64,000 nt of DNA, taken from Amarobacter sp035326025 (lineage in GTDB: Bacteria; Chloroflexota; Dehalococcoidia; Tepidiformales; Tepidiformaceae). The translations under genes and the position numbers were made by a program. The notes below the pieces were generated by a model. The model searched no databases and was not told where the DNA came from. It saw only the letters and a list, made by a program, of their open reading frames with translations. The DNA lies in assembly GCA_035326025.1 (NCBI GenBank), contig DAOKYT010000002.1:37610-101609 (forward strand). Reading direction: 5' to 3'. Shown here piece by piece: positions 50,783 through 58,351 of this stretch (its first letter is position 1; each line of letters begins with the position of its first letter).

Positions 50783-51295
50783 CTATTCCTTGTCGGGTGC
50801 GACCGGCGGCGGCCCGAAAACCTGGCGGAACTGCGGCAGCGGCCCGCGAGCGAGTGCCTGCTCCTCCGGTTGCCTGATTTCGGCCGCGGCGGAAAGTACC
50901 TCGCCGGTGCCGTTGCGCAACACAAGGACCAGGGCGGCCGTACCGTCATCCTGCCCGGTCGTGACGTTCGCGACACCGCCACGCTCCCAGGCCAAGACCC
51001 AAACGTCCTCAGGGTCCGTGCTGTAGAAGCCTGTTGTAACCGAGGTCGTCAGTTCCGTGACCGCCGGTTCATACCGGAAGTCGACAAGCTCCATTTGGTC
51101 GAGGGACACGCTTCCGACCGTTTCCTTGAGGTAATCCGAAGCGAATGCCTCGGCGCGGGCGCGGATGGATGCCGGGTCTTCAAGCCGTTCATCGGCGCTT
51201 GCCGCGCCGAAGGGGTGCCCCTTCAGCGTGAAGACGCTGACGCTTGCGAAGAGGACGATCGCGGCGATGAGACCGAGCTTGTTTGTTCGACTCAT
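50783..51295 (-). CDS. Hypothetical exported protein
   Basis: A 170-residue protein of unknown function. A hydrophobic signal or anchor spans residues 6-24 (KLGLIAAIVLFASVSVFTL), with no lipobox. The mature part is acidic, with DLVDFRYEPAV-like and VWVLAWERGG-like strands, suggesting a single alpha/beta domain, and a Pro-rich C-terminus (FGPPPVAPDKE). AGGAGA overlaps the stop of the short Tyr/Trp-rich frame just upstream, so the two may be translationally coupled. A hairpin terminator follows. It belongs to the accessory patch that starts at the tmRNA-like fragment. Confidence 0.65.
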   Translation of the reverse strand: MSRTNKLGLIAAIVLFASVSVFTLKGHPFGAASADERLEDPASIRARAEAFASDYLKETVGSVSLDQMELVDFRYEPAVTELTTSVTTGFYSTDPEDVWVLAWERGGVANVTTGQDDGTAALVLVLRNGTGEVLSAAAEIRQPEEQALARGPLPQFRQVFGPPPVAPDKE

Positions 51296-51305
51296 GAAGA
51301 TTCTC

Positions 51306-51542
51306 CTACCAGTATGTGTAGATCCAGACGTCGCTGTAGCCGGACTTCACGAACTTCGCGTGCTGATCGCCCTGGAACCCGCAGCTGTTCGAGCCGCTCC
51401 ATTGGCCGTATAGACCAATCGAAGCAACGCCTCCGACGCCATAGGTCCAGCCGTAGTATCGAAAATGTCGGTGCTGCTCTAATTGGTTGCCTTTCCACGG
51501 CTCTCGTCCTCCACGAAAGAGTCGTCCAAAGCCGCTGCGCAG
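51306..51542 (-). CDS. Possible short Tyr/Trp/Gly-rich peptide
   Basis: A 78-codon frame with no ATG, GTG or TTG start; CTG at 51542 is the first codon after a stop. The C-terminal half reads YYGWTYGVGGVASIGLYGQW then, after a short Ser/Asn/Cys segment, ends SGYSDVWIYTYW. This looks like a real folded beta-rich or bacteriocin-like tail rather than random GC-rich sequence. It continues in the same frame as the LuxR-type gene after that gene's TGA, and its stop overlaps the SD of the exported protein. Either a degraded 5' end or stop readthrough would explain the missing start. Confidence 0.3.
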   Translation of the reverse strand: MRSGFGRLFRGGREPWKGNQLEQHRHFRYYGWTYGVGGVASIGLYGQWSGSNSCGFQGDQHAKFVKSGYSDVWIYTYW

Positions 51543-51794
51543 TCACCCATCATTTGGTGGAAGTTTGGTCATTGCTCCTACAACCCAAGCAGCTATCTGG
51601 CTGCGCTTCCGGAAGCCGAGCAGTCCGAGGATCTCGTGGACATGCGAGCCAACCGTACTCGGCTCGATGCACAGTTCGATTCCGATCTCCTTGTTGGATA
51701 GTCCGTCCGCAACAAGCCTGGCGACTTCCCATTGCCGCTCGGTAAGCCCGTGAATTCTCACCGTCACCCGGGCACCGCCCTTTCGTTTCCGCAC
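51543..51794 (-). CDS. Stand-alone LuxR-type HTH regulator
   Basis: An 83-residue protein consisting almost only of a GerE/LuxR DNA-binding domain: LTERQWEVARLVADGLSNKE and IGIELCIEPSTVGSHVHEIL, then LLGFRKRSQIAAWVV. There is no receiver, ligand or PAS domain, as in small GerE-like regulators. The start is GTG 51794. A promoter with TTGACG and GATACT (16-nt spacing) lies upstream on the same strand. It heads a small unit with the short frame and the exported protein, which it may regulate. An alternative is the surviving C-terminus of a larger regulator. Confidence 0.75.
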   Translation of the reverse strand: MRKRKGGARVTVRIHGLTERQWEVARLVADGLSNKEIGIELCIEPSTVGSHVHEILGLLGFRKRSQIAAWVVGAMTKLPPNDG

Positions 51795-51828
51795 TTGATC
51801 CGGCCCGACGGATCGCTGACTCGCCGCC

Positions 51829-51856
51829 AGTATCCCGCGCGCTTCGTGCTCGTCAA
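51829..51856 (-). promoter_or_regulatory. Sigma-70-type promoter of the LuxR-type gene
   Basis: On the minus strand TTGACG (51856-51851), 16 nt, GATACT (51834-51829). The expected start near 51822 leaves a leader of about 28 nt. This is one of the few places in the window with a recognisable -35 box. Confidence 0.5.
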
Positions 51857-52105
51857 GTAAACTTCATGCAAACTTGGCATCCCGGCGACCAGGCTGAACC
51901 GAGCCTTTCTGCGGGGCCAGCACCCCGCAGGCTGTTGCTCCGCCGGTGCCCCCACCACACCGGGTTCGGCCGGCAATGGAATGCAGGGGCGGCCGCGGCC
52001 GGCGGTATTGACACCTGGACGACTTCGGCAACGCCTTCGATCAGACCGCGGCGAATGTGACCTGGCTGAAGCGGGCGTGTCCGGAGTTGCGCCAGGCTCC
52101 GACCC
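51857..52105. other. Non-coding or decayed stretch
   Basis: Upstream of the LuxR-type promoter. On the plus strand 52017-52100 reads LDDFGNAFDQTAANVTWLKR in one frame with GC-rich third positions, which may be the last remnant of a lost gene. No start, family or second motif supports it. Confidence 0.3.
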
Positions 52106-52918
52106 CTAGAACGGCAGGCGCAACGGGCCCACCCGCACGGTGAAGCGCTCCACCTTCCGTGGGTTCAGCCCGGCCCATTGCTCGAACGCCCGCACCAGCA
52201 GGAAACACATCCCCACCACCGCCGCGCCCGCGACCATATCGAAAAAATAGTGATTACCCGTCACCACGATCGCCCACCACATGAACCCGGCGAAGGCCAC
52301 TGCCGCCACCCTCGCCAGCCACGACTCCCAGCACCACCACACGCCCATCGCCGCCAGCGCAATCCAGCCGAAGTGGTACGAAGGCACGGCCGCATACCAG
52401 TTCGCCAGCGCCCCCGGCTTGTCCCGCACCTCCGCCGGGATCGTATCCACGAACCCGAACTGCGCGTGCCCGGCAGTCGAAAGCAACCGCGGCGGTGTAA
52501 CCGGGAAGATCATGTAAATCGGCACCGCAACGAAGGCCGAAAGCAGGATCGTGTTCCGGATCACCCGGTACTTCCGCGCATCCGCCAGGAAGTACAGGAA
52601 CCCCACCGCCACCAGCAACGGCATGTGCAGGTTCAGGTACGTGAAGTTCGCGATCTCTACCAGGGTTTCGTTATGCAGGATCGCGTCCTGCCAGTTCGCT
52701 TCGTGGAACACGCCCAGCGTCTCCTCGAGCTCGATGATCTGGGTGGCGTTCTCCGTCGCCTCGCCCACGCGGTCCGGGGGAAGCCCCCGCAACAGGAAGT
52801 ACACGATGAACATCGGCACGAACACCGCCATGTCCAGCGCGTAGTACCCTGCGCGGCTCGCCAGCCGCGCCGCAGCCCGCCACGCTCCGCCCAGGTCGCC
52901 TGCTTCCAATACCGCCAT
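52106..52918 (-). CDS. PAP2-superfamily membrane protein (Aur1/Ipt1-like)
   Basis: A 270-residue polytopic protein with about six helices. The C-terminal half has the PAP2 phosphatase motifs in reduced form: YAAVPSYHFGWIALAAMG (motif 2, PS-x-H) and VVTGNHYFFDMVAGAAV (motif 3, with catalytic His and Asp). This is the arrangement of inositol-phosphotransferase Aur1-type and bacterial PAP2_3 proteins, acting on lipid phosphates at the outer face of the membrane. The substrate is unknown. CTGGAG precedes the ATG. It forms a single-gene unit. Confidence 0.85.
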   Translation of the reverse strand: MAVLEAGDLGGAWRAAARLASRAGYYALDMAVFVPMFIVYFLLRGLPPDRVGEATENATQIIELEETLGVFHEANWQDAILHNETLVEIANFTYLNLHMPLLVAVGFLYFLADARKYRVIRNTILLSAFVAVPIYMIFPVTPPRLLSTAGHAQFGFVDTIPAEVRDKPGALANWYAAVPSYHFGWIALAAMGVWWCWESWLARVAAVAFAGFMWWAIVVTGNHYFFDMVAGAAVVGMCFLLVRAFEQWAGLNPRKVERFTVRVGPLRLPF

Positions 52919-53182
52919 TGCCGTCGCACTCCAGGTTTGGGGGCGCCTCTGTACTCGAACTCTATCAGCCGGGGCCTCTAGAAACCTCTCCCCGCGCGGC
53001 TCCCACGTTGCGAATGCATTGCAGCTTTACCTCGTCGTAAACGCCCACCACCACGCCGGAGGTTCCGCCACCCATCGACATCAGGGGCGGCGACGCCATC
53101 GCCGCTATCGAATCCCTCATCCTCGATGCCGGCTCCCACCCCGGCGGCACGCCCCGCATCGCCCGGTGACATGCAGGTGATG

Positions 53183-53188
53183 TAGTAT
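53183..53188 (+). promoter_or_regulatory. -10 box of the lamin-tail gene, leaderless configuration
   Basis: TAGTAT followed by 9 nt and ATG at 53198; no SD. This promoter may drive the whole rluB-cmk-plsC-ispH block. Confidence 0.5.
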
Positions 53189-53197
53189 CCCGGCCAG

Positions 53198-55270
53198 ATG
53201 CGGGGTGCGGCATGGTTCGGAGCGACGGCCCTGGCCGTGCTATGTCTCGCGGCTGTGCGCCCCGGAGGACCCGCCGGGGCGGAGGCGCTGCTCCTCGACC
53301 CCGGCTTCGAAACGCTCGACACCTGGATCGTCGATCCGGGCACCGCCGATCTCGTCGAGAACCCTGGCTCCGGGCAGGCGCTCCGGGTAGTTCTTGGCAT
53401 CGGCGACGCCAAAGTGTTCCAGCGGCTGGAAGCCCAGCCGGGAGCCGGCTACAGCGCATCCCTGGAGGTCGCCGGTGACTCGGGCGTTTCCGCCGTGCTC
53501 CGCCTCGAGTTCTTCGATGGCGGCTCGATCCCCATCCCTCCTGCCACCCAGGGAGGAGTCGCGGTCCTCGGCTCTGGCGTGCAGGTGCTCACCGTCTCCG
53601 GCGCCACCGCCCCGGCCGGCGCGGCAGGGCTGCAATTCACCGTCGTGCTCTCCGGTCTGACCGGCCTCGCCGCCACGCTCGATAACGCAACGCTCACGGA
53701 ATCCGCGCCCCGGCCCACGCCAACGCCCGAACCAACGTCCACCCCCACTCCCGCGCCGCCCACCTCCACCCCCACCACCGGGCCCGCGCCAACAGCGACC
53801 CGGACAGCCACGCCTACCCGCACCCCTACGCCCCCGAAGGAACCGGCAGAGCCCCGCGCGCCAACTCCCACCCGCACACCAAAACCGCCAAAGGAAGCCA
53901 CCCCCACCCGCACACCCACCATGCCCCCGACCTCCACACCCACGGCCCGGCCAGGGAGCAGCGGCTTCGGCGGCCTGCTCGCCAACGGCGACTTCGAACA
54001 GACCGCCGGCGGCAAGCCCGTCGGCTGGGCGAAGTTCGGAGGCGAAATGACCTCCACTTTGAACGCTGCCAGGGGCGCCCACGCCGCCTGCCTCAAGTCC
54101 ACCACCAACTCGGCGAAGTGGCTCCACCAGCTTGTGCCAATCGTGGGCGGGGACTGGTATTCGGCCTCCGTCAGCGCCCGGGTCGCGGGTCCGGCGGCCG
54201 CATCGGTCCGCGTCAGCTGGTACGCGGCCCCCGACGGCAGCGGCTCCAGCCTCGAACAGCACGACAGCCCCGAGACGGCATCCGCCGCGTGGAGCTCCCT
54301 CACCACCGGCCCCATCCAGGCGCCAGCGGCCGCTACGTCCGCACGCATCCGGCTCATGCTCTGGCCCGCGGGAACCGCCGAGGCATGCTTCGATGATGCG
54401 GCCTTCGCTGCCGCCACGGCCCCCGCGGCGACCCCAACGCCCTCCACCACTCCCATCGCTGGCCCGTCGCCCGGTGTCACGCGCGCGGTGCCAACCGCCC
54501 CACCGCCTGGCGGGGCGGCCCCGGCAGCGACGGCGCCATCGAGTCCCGCCGCCCTCGTCGCGGGCCAGACCCCACCGGCCCCGGCCACCCTCCGCATCTC
54601 CGAGGTGGTCAGCGACCCGGCCGAGCCCGGCCGCGACGCGCCGTACGAATGGGTCGAACTCGTCAACACCGGCGCAACGCCAATCAACCTCGATGGCTGG
54701 TCCATCGAGGACGCCTCCGAGCGCGACCCGCTTCCCGCCGTCATGGTCCCTCCCGGCGGCTACGTCCTCCTCGTGGGCGAGTCGGCAGCGCTTGCTCCCG
54801 GGGTGACCGCCGTGCCGCTTCCCGGCGGCATCGGCAATGGCCTCGGAAACGATGGCGACCTCCTCCGCCTTGTCGCGCCGGGTGGTACCGTCGTGGATGA
54901 GATGTCCTACGGCGACGATACGTCCGTCTTCGACCCCGCGCCGCCCGCGCCACCAGCCGGGCGCAGCATCGGCGTGATCAACCCGGCGGCCGACCCGGCT
55001 GGCGACACCTGGGCGCTCACCCTCGCGCTCACCCCGGGCGCGCCGAACACGTTCCCGCCGCGGACCCCATCAGCCACCACCACCCGCGCACCGGGCGCCA
55101 CGGGGACGCCACCACGCCATGCCGACCCCACGGTCGAAGCCGGCTCGCGGGGCGGTTCGGTCGCCCCGTGGGTGGTCCTCGGCGCGCTGGCCGGCGTGAG
55201 CGGCACCGTGGGGATCGCCACACTCGGCCCCCGCGTGCGCCAGAAGATCGAGGCCCGCCGTGCCCGCTGA
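53198..55270 (+). CDS. Surface-anchored lamin-tail-domain protein with Thr/Pro-rich stalk
   Basis: A 690-residue exported protein. A signal peptide (residues 1-28) is followed by a jelly-roll-like carbohydrate-binding-type domain (about 30-165, LLLDPGFETLDTWIVDP). Then comes a low-complexity Pro/Thr stalk at about 170-250, with repeated PTPT, TPTRTP and PPKE units, and a second jelly-roll domain (254-415, GLLANGDFEQTAGGKPVGWA). After another Ala/Pro linker, a lamin-tail domain lies at about 465-600 (EWVELVNTGATPINLDGWSI). A transmembrane helix near 654-676 and a basic tail close the protein. A cell-surface adhesion or scaffold role is inferred. Its stop overlaps the start of rluB by 11 nt. 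Confidence 0.85.
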   Translation: MRGAAWFGATALAVLCLAAVRPGGPAGAEALLLDPGFETLDTWIVDPGTADLVENPGSGQALRVVLGIGDAKVFQRLEAQPGAGYSASLEVAGDSGVSAVLRLEFFDGGSIPIPPATQGGVAVLGSGVQVLTVSGATAPAGAAGLQFTVVLSGLTGLAATLDNATLTESAPRPTPTPEPTSTPTPAPPTSTPTTGPAPTATRTATPTRTPTPPKEPAEPRAPTPTRTPKPPKEATPTRTPTMPPTSTPTARPGSSGFGGLLANGDFEQTAGGKPVGWAKFGGEMTSTLNAARGAHAACLKSTTNSAKWLHQLVPIVGGDWYSASVSARVAGPAAASVRVSWYAAPDGSGSSLEQHDSPETASAAWSSLTTGPIQAPAAATSARIRLMLWPAGTAEACFDDAAFAAATAPAATPTPSTTPIAGPSPGVTRAVPTAPPPGGAAPAATAPSSPAALVAGQTPPAPATLRISEVVSDPAEPGRDAPYEWVELVNTGATPINLDGWSIEDASERDPLPAVMVPPGGYVLLVGESAALAPGVTAVPLPGGIGNGLGNDGDLLRLVAPGGTVVDEMSYGDDTSVFDPAPPAPPAGRSIGVINPAADPAGDTWALTLALTPGAPNTFPPRTPSATTTRAPGATGTPPRHADPTVEAGSRGGSVAPWVVLGALAGVSGTVGIATLGPRVRQKIEARRAR

Positions 55271-56039
55271 ACGCCTTCAGAAGATCCTCTCGAACGCCGG
55301 CGTCGCCTCGCGCCGGGTCGCCGAGGAACTCATCCTCGCCGGCCGCGTCGCTGTGAACGGCGCCGTCCAAAATACCCTCGGCGCCCGCGCCGACCCCGAA
55401 ATCGACGACATCACCGTCGATGGCGTCCCCGTCCTCAAAACCCGCTACCGCTATTTCGCCCTCCACAAGCCCGCCGGCTTCGTCACCACCGCCCGCGACG
55501 AGCAGGGCCGCGAGACCGTCCTCGACCTCATCCCCATCGGCGAAATCCAGCTCCACCCCGTCGGCCGCCTCGACATGGACTCGGAAGGGCTCGTCATCGT
55601 CACCAACGATGGCCACCTCACCGACCTCTTCACCCACCCCCGCTACGAAGTCGAGAAGGAATACCTGGTGGGCATCGATGCCGTCCTCTCGAAGCGCGAC
55701 ATGGAACGCCTGGTCCGGGGCATCGAGGAAGGCGGCGACCGTCTCCGCGCCGTCTCGGTGCGCCCCGCCATGCCCCCGGCCTCCATCGCGGGGGATGAAG
55801 CCCCGAAGGCCGGCGCATGGCTGCTCATCACCCTCCGCGAGGGCAAGAACCGCGAAGTCCGCCGCATGATGACGGCCCTCGGGCGGAAGGTGCTCCACCT
55901 GCGCCGCATTCGCATCGGCCCACTCCACCTGGGCGCCCTCGGATCCGGCGCCTTCCGCGAACTCGCCCCCGAGGAAGTCGACGCCCTCTACAGGGCCGGC
56001 ACCGCCAAACGCGACGCCGTGCCCGCCCGTGGCCGATAG
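55260..56039 (+). CDS. rluB: 23S rRNA pseudouridine synthase, RluB/RsuA family
   Basis: A 259-residue enzyme isomerising uridine in 23S rRNA. An N-terminal S4 RNA-binding domain (ERLQKILSNAGVASRRVAEE) is followed by the catalytic domain, with LHKPAGFVTTARDEQGRETV, the catalytic Asp in HPVGRLDMDSEGLVI and LREGKNREVRRMM. The GTG start lies inside the lamin-tail gene's last codons. It begins the housekeeping order rluB, cmk, plsC, ispH seen in many bacteria, usually after scpAB, which is absent here. Confidence 0.95.
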   Translation: MPAERLQKILSNAGVASRRVAEELILAGRVAVNGAVQNTLGARADPEIDDITVDGVPVLKTRYRYFALHKPAGFVTTARDEQGRETVLDLIPIGEIQLHPVGRLDMDSEGLVIVTNDGHLTDLFTHPRYEVEKEYLVGIDAVLSKRDMERLVRGIEEGGDRLRAVSVRPAMPPASIAGDEAPKAGAWLLITLREGKNREVRRMMTALGRKVLHLRRIRIGPLHLGALGSGAFRELAPEEVDALYRAGTAKRDAVPARGR

Positions 56040-56051
56040 CCTCCCATCCGC

Positions 56052-56057
56052 TACGAT
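56052..56057 (+). promoter_or_regulatory. -10 box before cmk, leaderless configuration
   Basis: TACGAT followed by 9 nt and the cmk ATG at 56067. It lies in the 27-bp gap after rluB, so cmk-plsC-ispH may have its own promoter. Confidence 0.5.
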
Positions 56058-56066
56058 GCGTCCCCG

Positions 56067-56741
56067 ATGAAGCGCTCGCTGCCCACGCCCATCGCCATCG
56101 ACGGGCCCGCCGCCTCCGGCAAATCCACCCTCGGCGCGGAGCTCGCCCAACGCTTCGGCTATGCCTTCCTCGATACCGGCCTGATGTACCGGGCCGTCAC
56201 CCTCGCTGCTCTCCGCGCGGGCCTTCCCGTCGATGACGCCGCCGCCCGCGAGTTCGTTCGCCGGCTCGACCTGCGTGTCGAGGCCGGTGCGACCACCCGC
56301 ATCTTCCTGGGCGATGAGGACGTGACCGATCGCCTGCGCGACCCGGAGGTCGAGGCGAACGTCAGCCACTACAGCGCCCTCCCCTCTGTCCGGGAGGCGA
56401 TGGTCCGCAAACAGCGCGCGATCGCCGGCAAGGGCCTCGCCGTCCTCGCCGGGCGCGATATCGGCACGGTCGTGCTCCCCAACGCGCCGCTCAAGTTCTA
56501 CCTCGAAGCCTCCGAGGACGCCCGCGCCGAACGCCGCGGCAAACAGTCGGGCGAATGGGGCCAGGCGCAGGCTGACGCCGACGCACGCAGGGACATCCAC
56601 CGGCGCGACGTGATCGACAGCACCCGCGGCGTCGCCCCCCTCCGGGCTGCCCCGGACGCCGTCGTGATCGACACCACGGCGCTCTCCCTCGAGGAGGTCC
56701 TCAAACTCGCGCTGGAGAACGTGCAATGCGCGAGCGGCTGA
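56067..56741 (+). CDS. cmk: Cytidylate kinase
   Basis: A 224-residue P-loop kinase phosphorylating CMP and dCMP. The Walker A GPAASGKST lies at residues 12-20, and the CMP-binding region has DTGLMYRAVT. GRDIGTVVLPNAPLKFYLEA and the lid segment RAERRGKQ follow, ending with the DVIDSTRGVAPLRAAPDAVV pattern. It overlaps the plsC start by 16 nt. Confidence 0.97.
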   Translation: MKRSLPTPIAIDGPAASGKSTLGAELAQRFGYAFLDTGLMYRAVTLAALRAGLPVDDAAAREFVRRLDLRVEAGATTRIFLGDEDVTDRLRDPEVEANVSHYSALPSVREAMVRKQRAIAGKGLAVLAGRDIGTVVLPNAPLKFYLEASEDARAERRGKQSGEWGQAQADADARRDIHRRDVIDSTRGVAPLRAAPDAVVIDTTALSLEEVLKLALENVQCASG

Positions 56742-57445
56742 AACTCCCTGGCCGCCAGACCTTCGTGCCGGCGGTCTACTGGGCGCTCACCTATCTCCTC
56801 CGCGGCCTCCTCTGGGTCGTCGTGCGCTGGGAGGTCACCGGCCGCGAGAACATCCCCGCCGAAGGCCCGCTCATCGTCGTTTCGAACCACCTGAACAACG
56901 CCGACCCTCCGATCATCGGCGCGGGCATCGCGCGCCGCCGGATCCGGTGGATGGCCAAGATCGAGCTCTTCAAGTATCCCTTCGGCGTCATCACCCGCGC
57001 CTGGGGCGCCTTCCCCGTCCGGCGCTTCGATGCCGACCTCGCGGCCATGCTCAACGCCGAACGCATCCTCAAGCGCGGTGGGGTGATCGGCATGTTTCCC
57101 GAGGGCACCCGTTCCCGCACCGGCTACATGGGCCCACCCCACCCGGGCACCGCCGTCATCGCCCTCCGCACGGGCGCGACGCTCCTCCCCTGCGCCATCA
57201 CCGGGACCGAACGGCTCAAGAACCCCCTCGTCGTCCTCCGCCGGCCGCGCTTCACGGTCACCATCGGCGAGCCGATCCATGTCGATGCCGTCCGCCGCCC
57301 CACCGAAGCCCAGGTGAGCGAACTCACCGGCCGCATCTACGAGACCATCAAGGCGTTGTTACCCGAGTCCTACCGGCCTCCCTATACTGGTTCCGAAGGC
57401 ACTACCGCCGAGGAGCCACGTGGTCCAGATCATCCGAGCCAGTGA
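56726..57445 (+). CDS. plsC: 1-acyl-sn-glycerol-3-phosphate acyltransferase family protein
   Basis: A 239-residue membrane-associated acyltransferase adding the second fatty acid in phosphatidic acid synthesis. The catalytic HX4D motif is in VSNHLNNADPPII, the substrate-binding motif is MFPEGTRSRTG, and the third block is ALRTGATLLPCAITG. An N-terminal hydrophobic segment (YWALTYLLRGLLWVVV) anchors it. It overlaps cmk upstream and ispH downstream, showing tight coupling. The C-terminal 25 residues are non-conserved. Confidence 0.93.
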   Translation: MRERLKLPGRQTFVPAVYWALTYLLRGLLWVVVRWEVTGRENIPAEGPLIVVSNHLNNADPPIIGAGIARRRIRWMAKIELFKYPFGVITRAWGAFPVRRFDADLAAMLNAERILKRGGVIGMFPEGTRSRTGYMGPPHPGTAVIALRTGATLLPCAITGTERLKNPLVVLRRPRFTVTIGEPIHVDAVRRPTEAQVSELTGRIYETIKALLPESYRPPYTGSEGTTAEEPRGPDHPSQ

Positions 57446-58349
57446 GATGGGGTTCTGCATGGGCGTGCGCCGCGCCGTCCAGATCATGGAAGACGAGGCC
57501 ACATCCGAACGCCCCGTCTTTTCGGTCGGCGAAATCGTCCACAACCCCCACGTCGTCCGCGGCCTCGAACGCTCCGGCGTCATCCAGCTGCCCGGCCCCG
57601 ATGACATCGACGGAGACGTCGGACTCGCCACCGCGGAGCGCGTCCGCCAGGGCCGCGTCGCCATCACTGCCCATGGTGTCGGCGAAAAAGTCGTCCGGCA
57701 GCTCGAATCCACCGGGCTCGAAATCATCGACACCACCTGCCCCATCGTTACCCGTGCCCAGCGCTACGGCCAGAAGTTCGTCCGCGATGGCTGGCACGTC
57801 CTCATCTTCGGCGACCCCGGCCACAAGGAAGTCCGCGGCATCATCGGCTGGACCATGGACGGGGCCGGCCAGTCCCATGCCACCATCGTCCCCGGGGCCA
57901 GCTACGACGAGCTCAAGCGCCTCGTCGACGACTTCCCCGGCGGCTTCCCCAATAAGATCGGCGTGATGGCCCAGACCACCCACAAGATGGAGGACTTCTC
58001 CAGGTTCGTCGCGAACCTCATGCTCCTCCAGCGCGACCGGAACTTCGAGTTCCACGTGGTGAACACCCTCTGCCACGCCACCACCGGCCAGCAGGAGGCC
58101 GCCGCGGCCCTCGCCGCCACCGTCGATGTCATGGTCGTGGTTGGCGGCCGCAAGAGCGCCAACACCCGCCACCTCAGGGAAGTCTGCGAGGAGCAGGGCA
58201 CCCGCGCCTACCATATTGAAGGCCCGGACGAACTCAAGGCCGACTGGTTCCAGGGCGTCAATCGCATCGGCCTCACCGCCGGCGCCTCCACCCCCGATTA
58301 CTCCATCGACCAGGTGGAAGCCCGGTTGCGGGAACTGATCGGCGCCTGA
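57420..58349 (+). CDS. ispH: 4-hydroxy-3-methylbut-2-enyl diphosphate reductase
   Basis: A 309-residue [4Fe-4S] enzyme producing IPP and DMAPP in the last step of the MEP isoprenoid pathway. The three cluster cysteines are in EMGFCMGV (Cys13), DTTCPIVT and NTLCHATTGQQ. FSVGEIVHNPHVV, ITAHGV, GDPGHKEVRGIIGW and TAGASTPD are diagnostic, with the Glu and His acid-base residues in place. The start is GTG 57420 with GAGGAG upstream, inside the end of plsC. The MEP route is therefore present in this organism. Confidence 0.97.
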   Translation: MVQIIRASEMGFCMGVRRAVQIMEDEATSERPVFSVGEIVHNPHVVRGLERSGVIQLPGPDDIDGDVGLATAERVRQGRVAITAHGVGEKVVRQLESTGLEIIDTTCPIVTRAQRYGQKFVRDGWHVLIFGDPGHKEVRGIIGWTMDGAGQSHATIVPGASYDELKRLVDDFPGGFPNKIGVMAQTTHKMEDFSRFVANLMLLQRDRNFEFHVVNTLCHATTGQQEAAAALAATVDVMVVVGGRKSANTRHLREVCEEQGTRAYHIEGPDELKADWFQGVNRIGLTAGASTPDYSIDQVEARLRELIGA

Positions 58350-58351
58350 CC

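Noticed and set aside
51306..51542. Lactococcin 972-type bacteriocin
   Set aside because: The YGVGG and terminal aromatic residues are suggestive, but the signal peptide and the family's SNYxHxxKxH core are missing, as are the usual immunity and ABC genes.
52017..52100. C-terminal fragment of a gene (LDDFGNAFDQ...)
   Set aside because: One short GC3-biased frame without start, second motif or family is too little to call.
53700..53950. A tandem repeat or CRISPR-like array
   Set aside because: The repetition comes from Pro/Thr codons of the stalk of the lamin-tail protein; there are no constant repeats with unique spacers. No CRISPR array was seen anywhere in the window.
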